From the NCBI RefSeq assembly GCF_036323495.1, contig NZ_AP028947.1, positions 2,790,001 through 2,854,000 of the forward strand: a DNA stretch of 64,000 bases, written 5' to 3'. The translations under genes were made by a program, and so were the position numbers. The DNA is from Limnobacter thiooxidans (GTDB lineage Bacteria; Pseudomonadota; Gammaproteobacteria; Burkholderiales; Burkholderiaceae_B). Positions 18,667-28,333 of the stretch are shown here, piece after piece; positions within the stretch are counted from its first letter, which is position 1, and every line of letters begins with the position of its first letter. A model generated the notes under the pieces. It saw only the letters and a list, made by a program, of their open reading frames with translations. It was not told the DNA's origin and did no database searches.

Positions 18667-20001
18667 TCAAAAACCGGGCGGTTGCTTCGTCTGATTTGTT
18701 TTGGCAACCACTTTGCAATACACCTTGAAAGAAATCTTTTCCTTGGCATACACAGCGCACAGGTACTGTACAAGCGCTGGAGAAACGGCACGGTCTTTGG
18801 CCATCAGCAACAGGCCATCAGGATTGTACAAATCACGGCTCAACACGAACCCCGGAACCAATGACTCGCTGTCGATCAGCTGTTCGTCATCGCGTGGGGT
18901 GGCCTGCAAACGAATAAGTGCCCCAGGCAGGGCATTCACCACGTCTATGTCGTATCGCTTGCCTTTTGCGCTCTGAATGAAATCCAGCGTCTGCTGCATA
19001 TCCAGTTTCTGGGTCGCCACAAGCCCCATTTGAAGCTCATCCCAGTCCTCAGCTACAGCCAATACCCGCGCACCCCGGGGAATGTCTTTTCCGCTTAACC
19101 CATCCGGATAGCCTTTTCCATCCACGCGCTCATGGTGACGGGCCACGTACAAAGCAATGTTTTGTAATTCAGGCAAAGCCATCAAGGCAGTTTGACCTTT
19201 GTTGCAATGCTTCACCAAAGCAACTCGGCTTGTCGGGTCAAGCTGGGTAAAAGGCGTAGTCAACACCTGGTCGGAAAGGCCGATTTTCCCAATGTCATGC
19301 AACAGTCCAGCCACATAGATGTCCTCAACCTCAGCCTCAGGCAAACCCATTTCCACAGCGATCCAGCGGGCCAACTCGGCTACTCTTTTTCCATGCCCAG
19401 CCATGGCTGGCGAACTCATTTCGATCAGGTTGGAAAATACCTTCACCGAGTTCAGGAATTGGTCATGAAGCTCTTTGTAAGCGTTCTCCAGAAACAGGTT
19501 GGTTTGGTAAATTTCCTGGGTACGGGCGGCGACACGCTGATCCAGTTCCTGGTTCAGGGTTTGGAGTTCATCCACCTTGACAGCCAGTGAATCGGCCAGG
19601 TGGTCGCGCTCTCTGCGCAGGGTGACCAATTCGATTTGCTGACGCAGCACATCCCGCAATTCATCATCATTCCAGGGTTTGGTCAGATATCTGTGTATTT
19701 GTCCGTCATTGATTGCCGCAATGGTTGACGTGATATCGGCGTAACCGGTCAATAAAATGCGTGCGCAATCGGGTTGGTCGCGATGTAGCTCGGCAAGAAC
19801 TTCTGAGCCGCTCATGCCCGGCATGCGCATGTCACACACCACAGCGACCGGTTTGATGCGCCTCGCAATCTCAAGGGCCTCCTTTGGATCGGTACTGACC
19901 TGTACCTCGTAGGCCTCCGAGCGCAAAGTTCGCTTGATGGCATTGACCACGTTGACTTCATCATCGATGACAAGCACTGACTGAACTGCGGTTTCACTCA
20001 T
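18667..20001 (-). CDS. Response regulator with HD-GYP phosphodiesterase domain
   Basis: A 444-residue RpfG-like protein. The receiver (1-120) has its phosphoacceptor Asp57 in VVCDMRMPG and the conserved Lys in YLTKPW. A coiled coil (about 125-185) links to the HD-GYP domain, with catalytic HD at 235-236 (LLHDIGKIG) and HHERVDGKGYP at 289-299. Such proteins hydrolyse c-di-GMP. About 120 further residues at the C-terminus have no obvious domain. The gene lies one base downstream of the HDOD gene and shares the operon with a REC-PAS protein, suggesting coordinated c-di-GMP output. Confidence 0.93.
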   Translation of the reverse strand: MSETAVQSVLVIDDEVNVVNAIKRTLRSEAYEVQVSTDPKEALEIARRIKPVAVVCDMRMPGMSGSEVLAELHRDQPDCARILLTGYADITSTIAAINDGQIHRYLTKPWNDDELRDVLRQQIELVTLRRERDHLADSLAVKVDELQTLNQELDQRVAARTQEIYQTNLFLENAYKELHDQFLNSVKVFSNLIEMSSPAMAGHGKRVAELARWIAVEMGLPEAEVEDIYVAGLLHDIGKIGLSDQVLTTPFTQLDPTSRVALVKHCNKGQTALMALPELQNIALYVARHHERVDGKGYPDGLSGKDIPRGARVLAVAEDWDELQMGLVATQKLDMQQTLDFIQSAKGKRYDIDVVNALPGALIRLQATPRDDEQLIDSESLVPGFVLSRDLYNPDGLLLMAKDRAVSPALVQYLCAVYAKEKISFKVYCKVVAKTNQTKQPPGF

Positions 20002-20002
20002 C

Positions 20003-20818
20003 TCAGATCGCCCCTGCTAGATCAGTCCATTGCTTGATTTTCTTGTACAGGGTCTGCACCATGGCTGGCAGCGTGACCTTGCTGATTCCAAAACTTGACG
20101 CCGCCAGAGGTGAGACGCTGCTCAGTATTTCATCGGCATCAGTGGCATGAACCACGATATGCGCTGTTTTCAATACCTGCGTAAGCAAGTCATCATCATT
20201 TGAGATGGAGTCAGAATATTGCGTTGCCAACGCATTGCAGATATCGATCGGAAAATTCCAGGATTGCAACACCTCGGCCCCCATTTGACCATGGTCAGTG
20301 TGAAAACGCGCATTCTCTTCGTTGGCCAACTCTTGCCCTCGAACGGCCGTCTGCAACAGCTCGCCATAGTTCTCGGTGTACTGCTGCAGCATCACCAACT
20401 CACCCAGGTTGTGAAACAGCCCGGTCGAAAATGCAGTGGATTGAGAATAGGCAATGCGGTCCGCCAACACCTGACAGGCTGCCGCCACTGACAAACTTCG
20501 CTGCCAATAATCACGAAGCGAAAGCAGTTTCCAGGGGTACTCCTCCACCACAGACCGAATCATCTCGACTTGAACCAGGCTACGGGTTTGATTCAATCCC
20601 AAAACAATGACCGCCTCACCCACTGAGGAAATTTTCCGGGACACGCCAAAAAAAGGCGAGTTTGCGACATGAAGCAGCCGCGCCCCCAGACCAGGATCCA
20701 GCTTCAACAAATCGGCCAGTTCCTTAATGGTCAAGTCTTCACTTTGCAACTGGGCCAGCAACCTGGGGGAACTGACACTGAGGGCAGGAACGACCAATAC
20801 ACCACACAAATGACTCAT
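20003..20818 (-). CDS. HDOD-domain signalling protein
   Basis: A 271-residue protein dominated by an HDOD domain (about 10-215): LLKLDPGLGARLLHVANSPF is the diagnostic helix and FSTGLFHNLGELVML replaces the HD metal motif. HDOD proteins are non-catalytic relatives of HD hydrolases found beside chemotaxis and c-di-GMP genes. Its start overlaps the stop of the upstream REC-PAS gene by four bases (ATGA), and the HD-GYP gene follows almost immediately. Confidence 0.88.
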   Translation of the reverse strand: MSHLCGVLVVPALSVSSPRLLAQLQSEDLTIKELADLLKLDPGLGARLLHVANSPFFGVSRKISSVGEAVIVLGLNQTRSLVQVEMIRSVVEEYPWKLLSLRDYWQRSLSVAAACQVLADRIAYSQSTAFSTGLFHNLGELVMLQQYTENYGELLQTAVRGQELANEENARFHTDHGQMGAEVLQSWNFPIDICNALATQYSDSISNDDDLLTQVLKTAHIVVHATDADEILSSVSPLAASSFGISKVTLPAMVQTLYKKIKQWTDLAGAI

Positions 20819-21705
20819 GATGATTTACCTGCTGTATGGACAAGCACGAGACAACCGGAAGAATCGCTTCGAAGTCCCATGGGTTTGATTTCGATCAGTA
20901 CATCAACACCACGCAGATTCGCATTGTGAGTTTGTGGCTGAAGATCAAAACCAAACAGGTACTCGTCGATCAGATCAGGCAGTGGCGAAGGCAAACATCG
21001 CACCGATTGAGTCATGAAAGTGGCCGAGGGCGAACCAAACAATTCAGCAGCCCACCGATTGACCCAAACAACCTCTGCTGCACTGTCAATACCCAACACA
21101 CCCAGCGGCATGTAGTCCAGTATCTCCTGCATGACACAGACCACCGACGTGTCGCGTTCAATGCGCTGGTTACGGTCTTGCAGCTCTTGCTCCAGGGCGT
21201 GATTCAACTGCAACAATTCGGAATTGATTTCTTCAACCTGCAAATGCAGTCGCAGGTTTTCAGATTCCATTTCATGCCGCTGAAACGCCTCCTTGATGTT
21301 GGCACGAAGCTGATCATCGTCCCAGGGCTTGGTCAAAAACTTGTAAATGGCCCCCTCATTGATGGCTGATGTGACAGAACGGACCTCGGTGTAACCCGAC
21401 AACATCAAGCGCACAGTGCGGGGATACAGGTCTTTCACCTTGCTCAAGAATTCCGTGCCGGATTGACCGGGCATGCGGTGATCAGAAAGAATCACATCCA
21501 CGGGCTGACTGGCCAGAATCTGAAGTGCCTTTTCTGCTGAATTGGCCAGGTGCAACGTGTAACCATCTCGACGCAACACGCGCTGAAGTGAGCGAAGTAC
21601 ATTTTCTTCGTCATCAACCAGCAAAAGGTGCTTGTTGGGCAGTTGCTCAGGCAAGCATTTTTCAGCTTCCAAAGTCAGGGCAGCCTGTTTATCAACAAAT
21701 TGCAT
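20815..21705 (-). CDS. Response regulator with PAS output domain
   Basis: About 296 residues. The receiver (about 25-140) has LLLVDDEENVL, the phospho-Asp in DVILSDHRMPGQSG and YKFLTKPWDDD. A coiled coil (about 145-190) precedes a PAS-like domain (PLGVLGIDSAAEVVWVNRWA). No catalytic output is visible, so it probably acts through protein contact. A perfect AGGAGG lies 8 bases before the chosen ATG. It heads the unit containing the HDOD and HD-GYP genes and is divergent from the kinase at 21.9 kb, its likely phosphodonor. Confidence 0.88.
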   Translation of the reverse strand: MQFVDKQAALTLEAEKCLPEQLPNKHLLLVDDEENVLRSLQRVLRRDGYTLHLANSAEKALQILASQPVDVILSDHRMPGQSGTEFLSKVKDLYPRTVRLMLSGYTEVRSVTSAINEGAIYKFLTKPWDDDQLRANIKEAFQRHEMESENLRLHLQVEEINSELLQLNHALEQELQDRNQRIERDTSVVCVMQEILDYMPLGVLGIDSAAEVVWVNRWAAELFGSPSATFMTQSVRCLPSPLPDLIDEYLFGFDLQPQTHNANLRGVDVLIEIKPMGLRSDSSGCLVLVHTAGKSS

Positions 21706-21924
21706 CACAACAACCTCCTGGGCGCGCGCCACAGAAAAAATCTGTGGGCCTCATCATGGTTAACGGCAGTCGCCTAATAAAGTTAAATGCTAATTCGACA
21801 ATAAAGTCACACTTTCGTCTACGAAAGGGCTGCAAAGGTGAACTTTGGTTTCAAAGGCTGTCAGAGGGTCAAGATTTTTCCTCAAACCTCCGTTAATCGA
21901 ATACCGCAACCTTGAGGAAAAACC

Positions 21925-22947
21925 ATGCATTCCAATTTGAGCTACCAACTCAAGCAGTTTTTTGGAACCGTTGACCTGCAGGAAATTTCAAGCGATTTGA
22001 AAATGCAGAAATTTCTCCAGGACGTGGAGGTGACCTACGAGGAAAAAGATCAGGATCAAAGCATGATCGCCTTGCTGCTGCAGGAAAGGCTGAACGCGGA
22101 GAAGGCCATGCGCAAGGAAAAAAGCGAGCAGGTGGCGCTGATCAAGAAGCTGGAAGAAGCCCATCACCAGTTACTGCAATCTGAAAAAATGGCGTCGATC
22201 GGATCACTGGCTGCCGGGGTTGCACATGAAATCAACAACCCGATTGGTTTTGTGGCTTCCAACATGGGCAATCTGGGCAACTATGTGGAAGACCTGTTCC
22301 AGATCATTGACGCCTACCGAACTGAAGTGCTGAGTTACAACCCCAACCCGCAGGCGGATCAATTGGCCAAGTCACTGGACCTTGATTTTCTTCGCGAGGA
22401 CATCAAACACCTGCTGCTTGAGAACAAAGACGGGGTGGATCGGGTCAAGCGGATTGTGCAGGACTTGAAAGACTTTTCACACGTGGACCACGGCGAGTGG
22501 GTCATGACCAGTATTCACCAAGGCTTGAACAGTACCTTGAACATTGTGAACAACGAGCTGAAATACAAGGCGACAGTAGAAAAGAAATACGGCGATATTC
22601 CTCCAATCTACTGCATTGGTTCGCAACTGAATCAGGTGTTCATGAACCTGCTGATCAACGCAGCACATGCCATTGAAGGTTCGGGAAAAATTGTCATTGA
22701 AACCGGTGTGCAGGACACCGAGCTGTTTGTGAAAATCAGTGACAGCGGTTGCGGCATTCCAAAAGACAACCTGGCGCGTATTTTTGATCCCTTCTTCACC
22801 ACAAAACCAGTGGGCCAGGGCACAGGGTTGGGCTTGTCACTCAGCTATGGCATTGTCAAAAGACATGAAGGAAAAATCACGGTTGAAAGCGAACAAGGGG
22901 TGGGCACCACATTCACCGTGTGGCTACCCCTGACCAGCAAGAGCTAG
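21925..22947 (+). CDS. Soluble sensor histidine kinase
   Basis: A 340-residue cytoplasmic kinase with no membrane segment. A coiled coil (about 45-88) leads into HisKA with phosphoacceptor His101 in [17 protein letters not shown]. HATPase boxes are [35 protein letters not shown]. The AHEINNP form is shared with NtrB-like and other soluble kinases. The N-terminal 45 residues carry no known sensor. It is divergent from the REC-PAS/HDOD/HD-GYP unit, whose two receivers are plausible targets. GAGGAAA precedes the ATG. Its stop codon lies within a CTAG shared with the convergent receptor gene. Confidence 0.92.
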   Translation: MHSNLSYQLKQFFGTVDLQEISSDLKMQKFLQDVEVTYEEKDQDQSMIALLLQERLNAEKAMRKEKSEQVALIKKLEEAHHQLLQSEKMASIGSLAAGVAHEINNPIGFVASNMGNLGNYVEDLFQIIDAYRTEVLSYNPNPQADQLAKSLDLDFLREDIKHLLLENKDGVDRVKRIVQDLKDFSHVDHGEWVMTSIHQGLNSTLNIVNNELKYKATVEKKYGDIPPIYCIGSQLNQVFMNLLINAAHAIEGSGKIVIETGVQDTELFVKISDSGCGIPKDNLARIFDPFFTTKPVGQGTGLGLSLSYGIVKRHEGKITVESEQGVGTTFTVWLPLTSKS

Positions 22948-24077
22948 AATAATTCCACCCTGGGCAGCCCGGTTTCGCCGGGTGCCTTGCCAATGGCCAG
23001 CAGGTGCGCATTGCGTTGCTGGTGCATCACGTACCTGTTGAACAGGACGTCCATTTTTTCACCAAGGCTTGGGAGCAGCTCGGGATTGTCCGGTGTCTGG
23101 GTGAGCTGCTCATCCCAGTCTTCTACATGCTCGTCCAGCGTGCGCAGCGCGTCTTCAATGTGCTCGATTTGCTGGCGCATGATGTCCTGGGTTTGAAGCA
23201 CCCCCAAAGCATCTGCAATTGAATTCTGAAGTTGTGAGGCGTAACTGGTCAAAGACTCGCTCAGGTGCTGGGTGTCGCTGAGCAAGGCGGAAAACTGCCC
23301 GCCCAGTTCTTTGACCTTTTGAGCAATCGTCAACACCCGATCGCGGGTTTGATCCCCGTCGAGTTGGCTCAAGGCTGACTCCACTTCCTTGCTAAGGGTA
23401 TCCGCAACTTGCTGGATACCGGATCGGATCTGGTTGGCCGCATCGGAAGCCTGTTCGGAAAGCTTGAATACATTTTCGGCAACCACAGTGAAGCCCCGCC
23501 CCACATTCCCTGCCCTCGCGGCCTCAATGGACGCATTCAAGGCAAGCAGGTTGGTCTGGTTGGCAATGTGCTCGACCAGTTCCACCATTGGCATCAGCCC
23601 CTGAATTTCCGATTTCAGATTGCCCAGGGACTTGCGCTGAAAGCTGTCGTGTTCACCCTTGGCCACAGCAACCGAATCCAGTTGCTCCAACATGCGGGTT
23701 TGCTCGTCCAGCCGGTGACTCGAAGCCTGGATCCAGCGGGAACTTGAGTCCACCGCTTCACGGGCAGAACTCAGCACAGACATGGTGTGCTGGTGCGCGC
23801 TACTCAAATGGCCAATGAGGCGCAAGGCACTTTCCTCGCTTTCCTGCTTCACCGAATGAAGGTGGCTGCGCACCACATCGTTGAAACTTTTGACATCCCG
23901 GGCCTGCTCGCGAAGCTGGTCTTTCCACTGATCCCGCACCTTTAACCGATCACTGCTGGAGCTCTTCTTCTGGCTGGCCAGTGATTTCAAAAAGTGACTT
24001 CGGGCCACCACAATACCCAGAGCAACACCGACCAAGGCAACGTACATCATGTCAAACAATGAAAATTCACTGAACAT
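22944..24077 (-). CDS. Methyl-accepting chemotaxis protein with single N-terminal anchor
   Basis: About 377 residues. One hydrophobic N-terminal segment (about 6-24) anchors it; there is no periplasmic domain and no HAMP. The signalling tip is [20 protein letters not shown] with [11 protein letters not shown]. The C-terminal third continues as helices and ends without a CheR-tethering pentapeptide. It is the last gene of the chemosensory operon. GGAGG lies 5 bases before the chosen ATG, so the 32-residue longer frame is rejected. It probably senses an internal or membrane-associated signal. Confidence 0.9.
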   Translation of the reverse strand: MFSEFSLFDMMYVALVGVALGIVVARSHFLKSLASQKKSSSSDRLKVRDQWKDQLREQARDVKSFNDVVRSHLHSVKQESEESALRLIGHLSSAHQHTMSVLSSAREAVDSSSRWIQASSHRLDEQTRMLEQLDSVAVAKGEHDSFQRKSLGNLKSEIQGLMPMVELVEHIANQTNLLALNASIEAARAGNVGRGFTVVAENVFKLSEQASDAANQIRSGIQQVADTLSKEVESALSQLDGDQTRDRVLTIAQKVKELGGQFSALLSDTQHLSESLTSYASQLQNSIADALGVLQTQDIMRQQIEHIEDALRTLDEHVEDWDEQLTQTPDNPELLPSLGEKMDVLFNRYVMHQQRNAHLLAIGKAPGETGLPRVELF

Positions 24078-24103
24078 GGCAACCTCCATGAAAAACACAC
24101 AAC

Positions 24104-24469
24104 TCAGGCATTGGGTACCACTTGCTTGATGATCCGGACCAGGTCCTGTCCACCAACAGGTTTGACCAACCATCCTGTGGCCCCCAGCTTTTTTGCCTCT
24201 TCCCGTTTGTCCTGTTGGGACTCGGTGGTCAAGGTGAGAATGGGGACAAACCGAAGAAGCTGACGGACATTGCGAATGAAATCAATGCCGTTCATATTGG
24301 GCATGTTGATGTCGGTAATAATCAAATCCGGTTTTTGGATGGTCTTGAGTTTTCCGAGTGCGTCCACGCCATCACAGGCCGTGTCCACTTTGAACCCCGA
24401 CATTTCAAGCGTTTGGCGCAAACTCATCAGCATGGTTGCGGAGTCATCCACCAGTAATATTGATTTCAT
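24104..24469 (-). CDS. CheY-like single-domain receiver
   Basis: A 121-residue stand-alone receiver. It has the acidic pair in [10 protein letters not shown], the phosphoacceptor Asp in [13 protein letters not shown], conserved Thr in LTLTTESQQ and Lys in WLVKPVGG. It lies three bases after a STAS gene and before a receptor gene in the chemosensory operon, so it is likely a direct CheA target. Whether it contacts the flagellar motor cannot be told from sequence. Confidence 0.92.
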   Translation of the reverse strand: MKSILLVDDSATMLMSLRQTLEMSGFKVDTACDGVDALGKLKTIQKPDLIITDINMPNMNGIDFIRNVRQLLRFVPILTLTTESQQDKREEAKKLGATGWLVKPVGGQDLVRIIKQVVPNA

Positions 24470-24472
24470 TGC

Positions 24473-24748
24473 TTACGCCCTCCCAGGCAAATCGGCACGA
24501 TTCATCGCGCCTCCGAATATCTGTTCCATCGCACGCCGCAAGTGGGGTGGTTTGGGTAAACCAAGCCAACTTGGCTGGTTGCTCATCAGCACCTGCAACA
24601 CCGCTGTGTGCAGGTACTCGCATTCACTTGCGTCCACTGGCCAGTCGGTGTGACTGCTCAGCATTTCATGCAGCGTTTCGGCTTCTTCCACCACGCATGC
24701 GCCACTCAGGGTAATTTTTCGAGCAGCTTCGTCCAAGCTCACTGGCAT
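24473..24748 (-). CDS. STAS-like small protein
   Basis: A 91-residue protein with the STAS pattern: an N-terminal strand (ITLSGACVVEEAETLHEML), a central strand-turn with VDASECEYLHTAVLQVLM and a C-terminal helix. STAS proteins act as switchable partners in regulatory complexes. The usual phosphorylatable Ser/Thr after the Asp is here Ser in DASEC. It overlaps cheA by 10 bases and precedes the CheY-like gene, a pairing seen in non-flagellar chemosensory systems. Confidence 0.75.
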   Translation of the reverse strand: MPVSLDEAARKITLSGACVVEEAETLHEMLSSHTDWPVDASECEYLHTAVLQVLMSNQPSWLGLPKPPHLRRAMEQIFGGAMNRADLPGRA

Positions 24749-27099
24749 GTCATCATCTCCATCAAATTGAGTATCAACAACACCGAACCGTCGCCCAACA
24801 AAGCAGAACCTGCGTACTGGTGCATGTGCGTCAGCACGCCATCCAGCGGGCGCAGCAAAATGTCGATTGTCGAATCAAAATCGTCTACAACAACGCCCAC
24901 TGTGTCGTGACCCACGCGGGTTACCAGTACGGCGAGTTCATTCTGTTCGTTCATGCGGGGCTGCTGGGACAGACCCAAAAAGCCGTGAAGCGCAAACAGG
25001 GGAATAATTTTTCCGCGCAGCACGGTGGCTTGCTGGTCCTGAATGTGGTGAATTGCATCCAAAGGAACACGGACAGTTTCCACCACCACTTCCATCGGCA
25101 AACCAAACTGCTGGCCTGCCACTTCGATCATCATGACCTTGTTGACAGCCATGCTCAGGGGCAGGCTCAAGGTCAGCGTGGTGCCCTCGCCCAAGGAGGA
25201 CTGAAGGTCGACTTGCCCGCCCACCCGTGCAATGGCGCTGCGCACCACATCCATTCCCACACCCCGCCCCGACACATCGGAAATCTGGTCAGCGGTAGAA
25301 AAACCAGGCCTGAAAATCAACTGGTACAGTTCTTTTTCCGACATCAGCTCCAGTTTTTCAGCGGGTAACAAAGATTTCTCAAGCGCCTTTTGTTTCAAGC
25401 GCTGGGGGTCAATGCCAGCACCGTCGTCACGAATGCTGATGTGCACGCGGTCTGCATCCTGCCAGGCATGAATCGAAATCAAACCCTCGGCTGACTTGCC
25501 AGCGGCCAGACGTGTGTCAGGTGATTCAATGCCATGGTCCAGGCTGTTTCTCAACAGGTGGATCAATGGCTCACTGAGCGACTCGATGATGTTCTTGTCG
25601 GCTTCCGTGTCTTCACCCGTGATATCAAGGCGAACCTGCTTGCCCAGCTTTTTGGACAAGTCGCGCACAAGGCGGGGAAAGCGCTGGAACACTGTGCCAA
25701 CCGGCAGCATGCGAACCTGCATGATGGCGTCTTGCATTTCCTCGGCAATCCGGTTGATCACACTGTGGTTTGCCTTGATTTCCCGGGCAAGTTCGCGACA
25801 TGAAAAGTCATTCTCGGCCCGATTGGCCAGGTAGGGCAGCGCATTCTTGGCCACCACCATTTCACCAATCAGCTCCATCAGGCGGTCGATTTTTTCCCGG
25901 GGAACCTTCAAAACCGAAATGCCCTTGGGGTCTGCTTCGGGCGTGCCGGCTGGGCTGGGCTGGGCTGTAGAAGGAGCCACCACAGCCTGGGGGGCAGGCC
26001 TGGCTTGCTGTGGAGCGATTGCGGGTGGATCCAGTTCGGCAGGCCGTTTGGCAACCCAGGCCTGAAGTGGCTGAATTGAATTTTCGCCCAGACACACAGC
26101 AAGAATTGCGCGTGCGGCTTCGGCCCATTCAGGTCTTCCAGCTGATTTGGCCAATGCGGAAACCGTGGCCACTGCCGCATTGGCTCGGCCTTTCCAGGCA
26201 GGGTCGTTGTCAAGCACCATGGACAACATGGTGGCTTGGCTTTGCCACACCTTCAACAAACCCTGGCGAACACTTTCCGGCAGGGGGTCGTGCTGGGTCG
26301 CTTGCAGCACAGGTGAGGCTGACTCGGTGTTGCTCACTTCAGTCAACACAAGCTGCTCGGCAACGTAATCAAACACCTGCTGCACAGGCGCCAATGGAGC
26401 CGTGCTGACAAAACGAATTTCAACTTGGCACTGGTAACAATCAAAACTGGATGGCTCGGCCCAAGCGCCCAGTTTCTTGACATCCAGAAAAACAAGGTCG
26501 GGTACATTGAAAACCAGTTGCAACGGGTCTTCACCTTTGAAAAAACAGTCCGGTTCAGGTGTGTAGCGCCCACACACCAACCGCCCGGTCGAACCAGGCA
26601 AAGCCGAAAGTGCTTCAGTGAACCAGGGCTGTAACTCCTCGGCACCGGAAGCCGATGCTGCCCTGTCAAGCGCCTCATTGTCTGGGATGTGAGCGGGCAA
26701 GGCCTGGGCTTCACCCGCACGTGCAGACACAATTCGATCGGCCAGCTTGCGGGCCACCGAAAGCTGTACGGCGGGCTGAAAAGTGCCAGCCTCCCAGTCG
26801 TCGATCCCTGCAATCACAAAATCCATCGCTTCCATCAGAAGGTCCGTGTCTTGCCCGCCCAACTGGTGTTTCCCTGCACGCACCTGGTCAAGGGTTTCCT
26901 CGGCCGCATGAAGCGCCACACCCAAAGGTGACAATTCATCAAACAAACCGCAGTTGCCTTTCAGGGTGTGTACCTGCCTGAACAGGCTGTTCAGATTATC
27001 AAGATCTTCCGGTGCCTTTTCAAAACGCAACAAGGCTTCACCGGCCCCTTCCAGCAACTCGCGACTTTCACCAATGAACTGAATTTGCAGGGGATTCAT
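24739..27099 (-). CDS. cheA: Chemotaxis histidine kinase CheA
   Basis: A 786-residue soluble kinase. The N-terminal Hpt (1-110) carries the phosphoacceptor His44 in QVHTLKGNCGLF. A long middle segment (about 110-390) has no recognised P2 domain and ends in an Ala/Pro-rich linker. Dimerisation helices (KIDRLMELIGEMVVAKNAL) precede the HATPase with LLRNSLDHGIE, DDGAGID and GRGVGMDVV. A CheW-like regulatory domain closes the protein. It phosphorylates the neighbouring receivers and CheB. The ATG overlaps the upstream stop as TGATG, so coupling is tight. Confidence 0.95.
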   Translation of the reverse strand: MNPLQIQFIGESRELLEGAGEALLRFEKAPEDLDNLNSLFRQVHTLKGNCGLFDELSPLGVALHAAEETLDQVRAGKHQLGGQDTDLLMEAMDFVIAGIDDWEAGTFQPAVQLSVARKLADRIVSARAGEAQALPAHIPDNEALDRAASASGAEELQPWFTEALSALPGSTGRLVCGRYTPEPDCFFKGEDPLQLVFNVPDLVFLDVKKLGAWAEPSSFDCYQCQVEIRFVSTAPLAPVQQVFDYVAEQLVLTEVSNTESASPVLQATQHDPLPESVRQGLLKVWQSQATMLSMVLDNDPAWKGRANAAVATVSALAKSAGRPEWAEAARAILAVCLGENSIQPLQAWVAKRPAELDPPAIAPQQARPAPQAVVAPSTAQPSPAGTPEADPKGISVLKVPREKIDRLMELIGEMVVAKNALPYLANRAENDFSCRELAREIKANHSVINRIAEEMQDAIMQVRMLPVGTVFQRFPRLVRDLSKKLGKQVRLDITGEDTEADKNIIESLSEPLIHLLRNSLDHGIESPDTRLAAGKSAEGLISIHAWQDADRVHISIRDDGAGIDPQRLKQKALEKSLLPAEKLELMSEKELYQLIFRPGFSTADQISDVSGRGVGMDVVRSAIARVGGQVDLQSSLGEGTTLTLSLPLSMAVNKVMMIEVAGQQFGLPMEVVVETVRVPLDAIHHIQDQQATVLRGKIIPLFALHGFLGLSQQPRMNEQNELAVLVTRVGHDTVGVVVDDFDSTIDILLRPLDGVLTHMHQYAGSALLGDGSVLLILNLMEMMTCQ

Positions 27100-27470
27100 C
27101 AAGCCACCCCGCCCACCAGCAAACTTGCAAACTCCAAGAGCTGCTCAGGTCGTATGGGCTTGATCAGGTAAAGGTTGGCACCTGCCAGGTAGGCTTTGAC
27201 TTCGTCCTCGGCCTCGGCCTCAGTACTGATCATGACGGCAGGCGCCTGTTCTATTTCTGTACTTTCGCGCAGCTTGCGGATGAAGGTGTAACCATCCATT
27301 TTTGGCATGTTCACATCAACCAGGTAAAGGTCAAAATGATTGGTGTGCGCTTTCTCAAGAGCCTCCAGGCCGTTGATGGCTTCCTCGGTTGAAAAGCCGG
27401 CCTGCTGGAGAATGTTTCTGTGATACATGCGCACCGTTGCCGCATCATCAATGATGAGTACTTTTTTCAC
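27099..27470 (-). CDS. CheY-like single-domain receiver (GTG start)
   Basis: A 123-residue receiver beginning VKKVLIIDDAATVRMYHRNI. The phosphoacceptor Asp is in LYLVDVNMPKMDG, with Ser in VMISTEAEAEDE and Lys in YLIKPIRP. The GTG start overlaps the cheR stop by four bases (GTGA), and the upstream in-frame extension merely reads through the end of cheR. It is the second stand-alone receiver of the operon, directly before cheA, so one of the two may be the output and the other a phosphate sink. Confidence 0.9.
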   Translation of the reverse strand: MKKVLIIDDAATVRMYHRNILQQAGFSTEEAINGLEALEKAHTNHFDLYLVDVNMPKMDGYTFIRKLRESTEIEQAPAVMISTEAEAEDEVKAYLAGANLYLIKPIRPEQLLEFASLLVGGVA

Positions 27471-28333
27471 GATTTGTTTTTCTCGCTGGCAAAAGGTTTT
27501 TGATAAACAATGGCGTCTGGAAACTTGCGCACATTGAACAGTCCACTGATGCGGCTCATGGACTCGGAGTGACCCAGACAAATGAACCCGCCCGGGTTGA
27601 GTGCGTCATAAAAGGCCTCGGCAGCCTGTCGACGGGACTCGTCGTCAAAATAGATCAGGAGGTTTCGGCAGAAAATCACATCGACCTTACGGAATCTGCG
27701 GGTGTCTGCAAGCTCTGTAAGATTTGCCCTTGTGAACTCGACACTTTGGCGCAAATCATCAATCAGCTGGTAATCCCCATCCACCTGTTCCCGGAAGTAT
27801 TGGGACTTCAGGTGTGCTGGCAGGTTTTGAACTGAACGACGGCTGAAGCGCCCAAGACTTGCCTGTTTCAGAATGTCGGTGTCAATGTCGGAAGCCATCA
27901 GGTCCACATCGTACTGGCTGATCTGGGGCCAGTATTCCTGAAGATAAATGGCAATTGAAAAGGGCTCTTCTCCAGATGAGCAGGGCATGGACCAAATGCG
28001 GATCGGGTCCTTGTCCTTCTTGTTCACCACAATTTCAGGCAGCATGGATTTCACCATGCAGGCAAAGTGGTACTCCTCGCGAAAAAAGTAGGTTTCGTTC
28101 ACTGTCATGGTGTTGATCAACTGTTGCAGTTCACCACCCGTGGCCTGAAACCGCAGCATCACGAAGTAATCCCGAAACGAGGCACTGTCGGTTTGTGCGA
28201 TCCGTTCCTGCAGGCGCTTGTCAACGAAGTAGCGTTTGCCGTCATCAAAGTACATGCCGGTCTTGCGATAAAAAAACTCACGGAATTTCTTGAAATCGTC
28301 ATCCGTGATTGCATGCTGCGAGGCCACTTTCAT
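27467..28333 (-). CDS. cheR: Chemoreceptor methyltransferase CheR
   Basis: A 288-residue methyltransferase that adds methyl groups from S-adenosylmethionine to receptor glutamates. An N-terminal helical domain (1-90) includes TVNETYFFRE. The catalytic domain has the SAM motif WSMPCSSGEEPFSIA and later VDVIFCRNLLIYFDDE, both diagnostic. It lies between the HEAT-repeat gene and a receiver gene with four-base overlaps on each side. Confidence 0.96.
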   Translation of the reverse strand: MKVASQHAITDDDFKKFREFFYRKTGMYFDDGKRYFVDKRLQERIAQTDSASFRDYFVMLRFQATGGELQQLINTMTVNETYFFREEYHFACMVKSMLPEIVVNKKDKDPIRIWSMPCSSGEEPFSIAIYLQEYWPQISQYDVDLMASDIDTDILKQASLGRFSRRSVQNLPAHLKSQYFREQVDGDYQLIDDLRQSVEFTRANLTELADTRRFRKVDVIFCRNLLIYFDDESRRQAAEAFYDALNPGGFICLGHSESMSRISGLFNVRKFPDAIVYQKPFASEKNKS

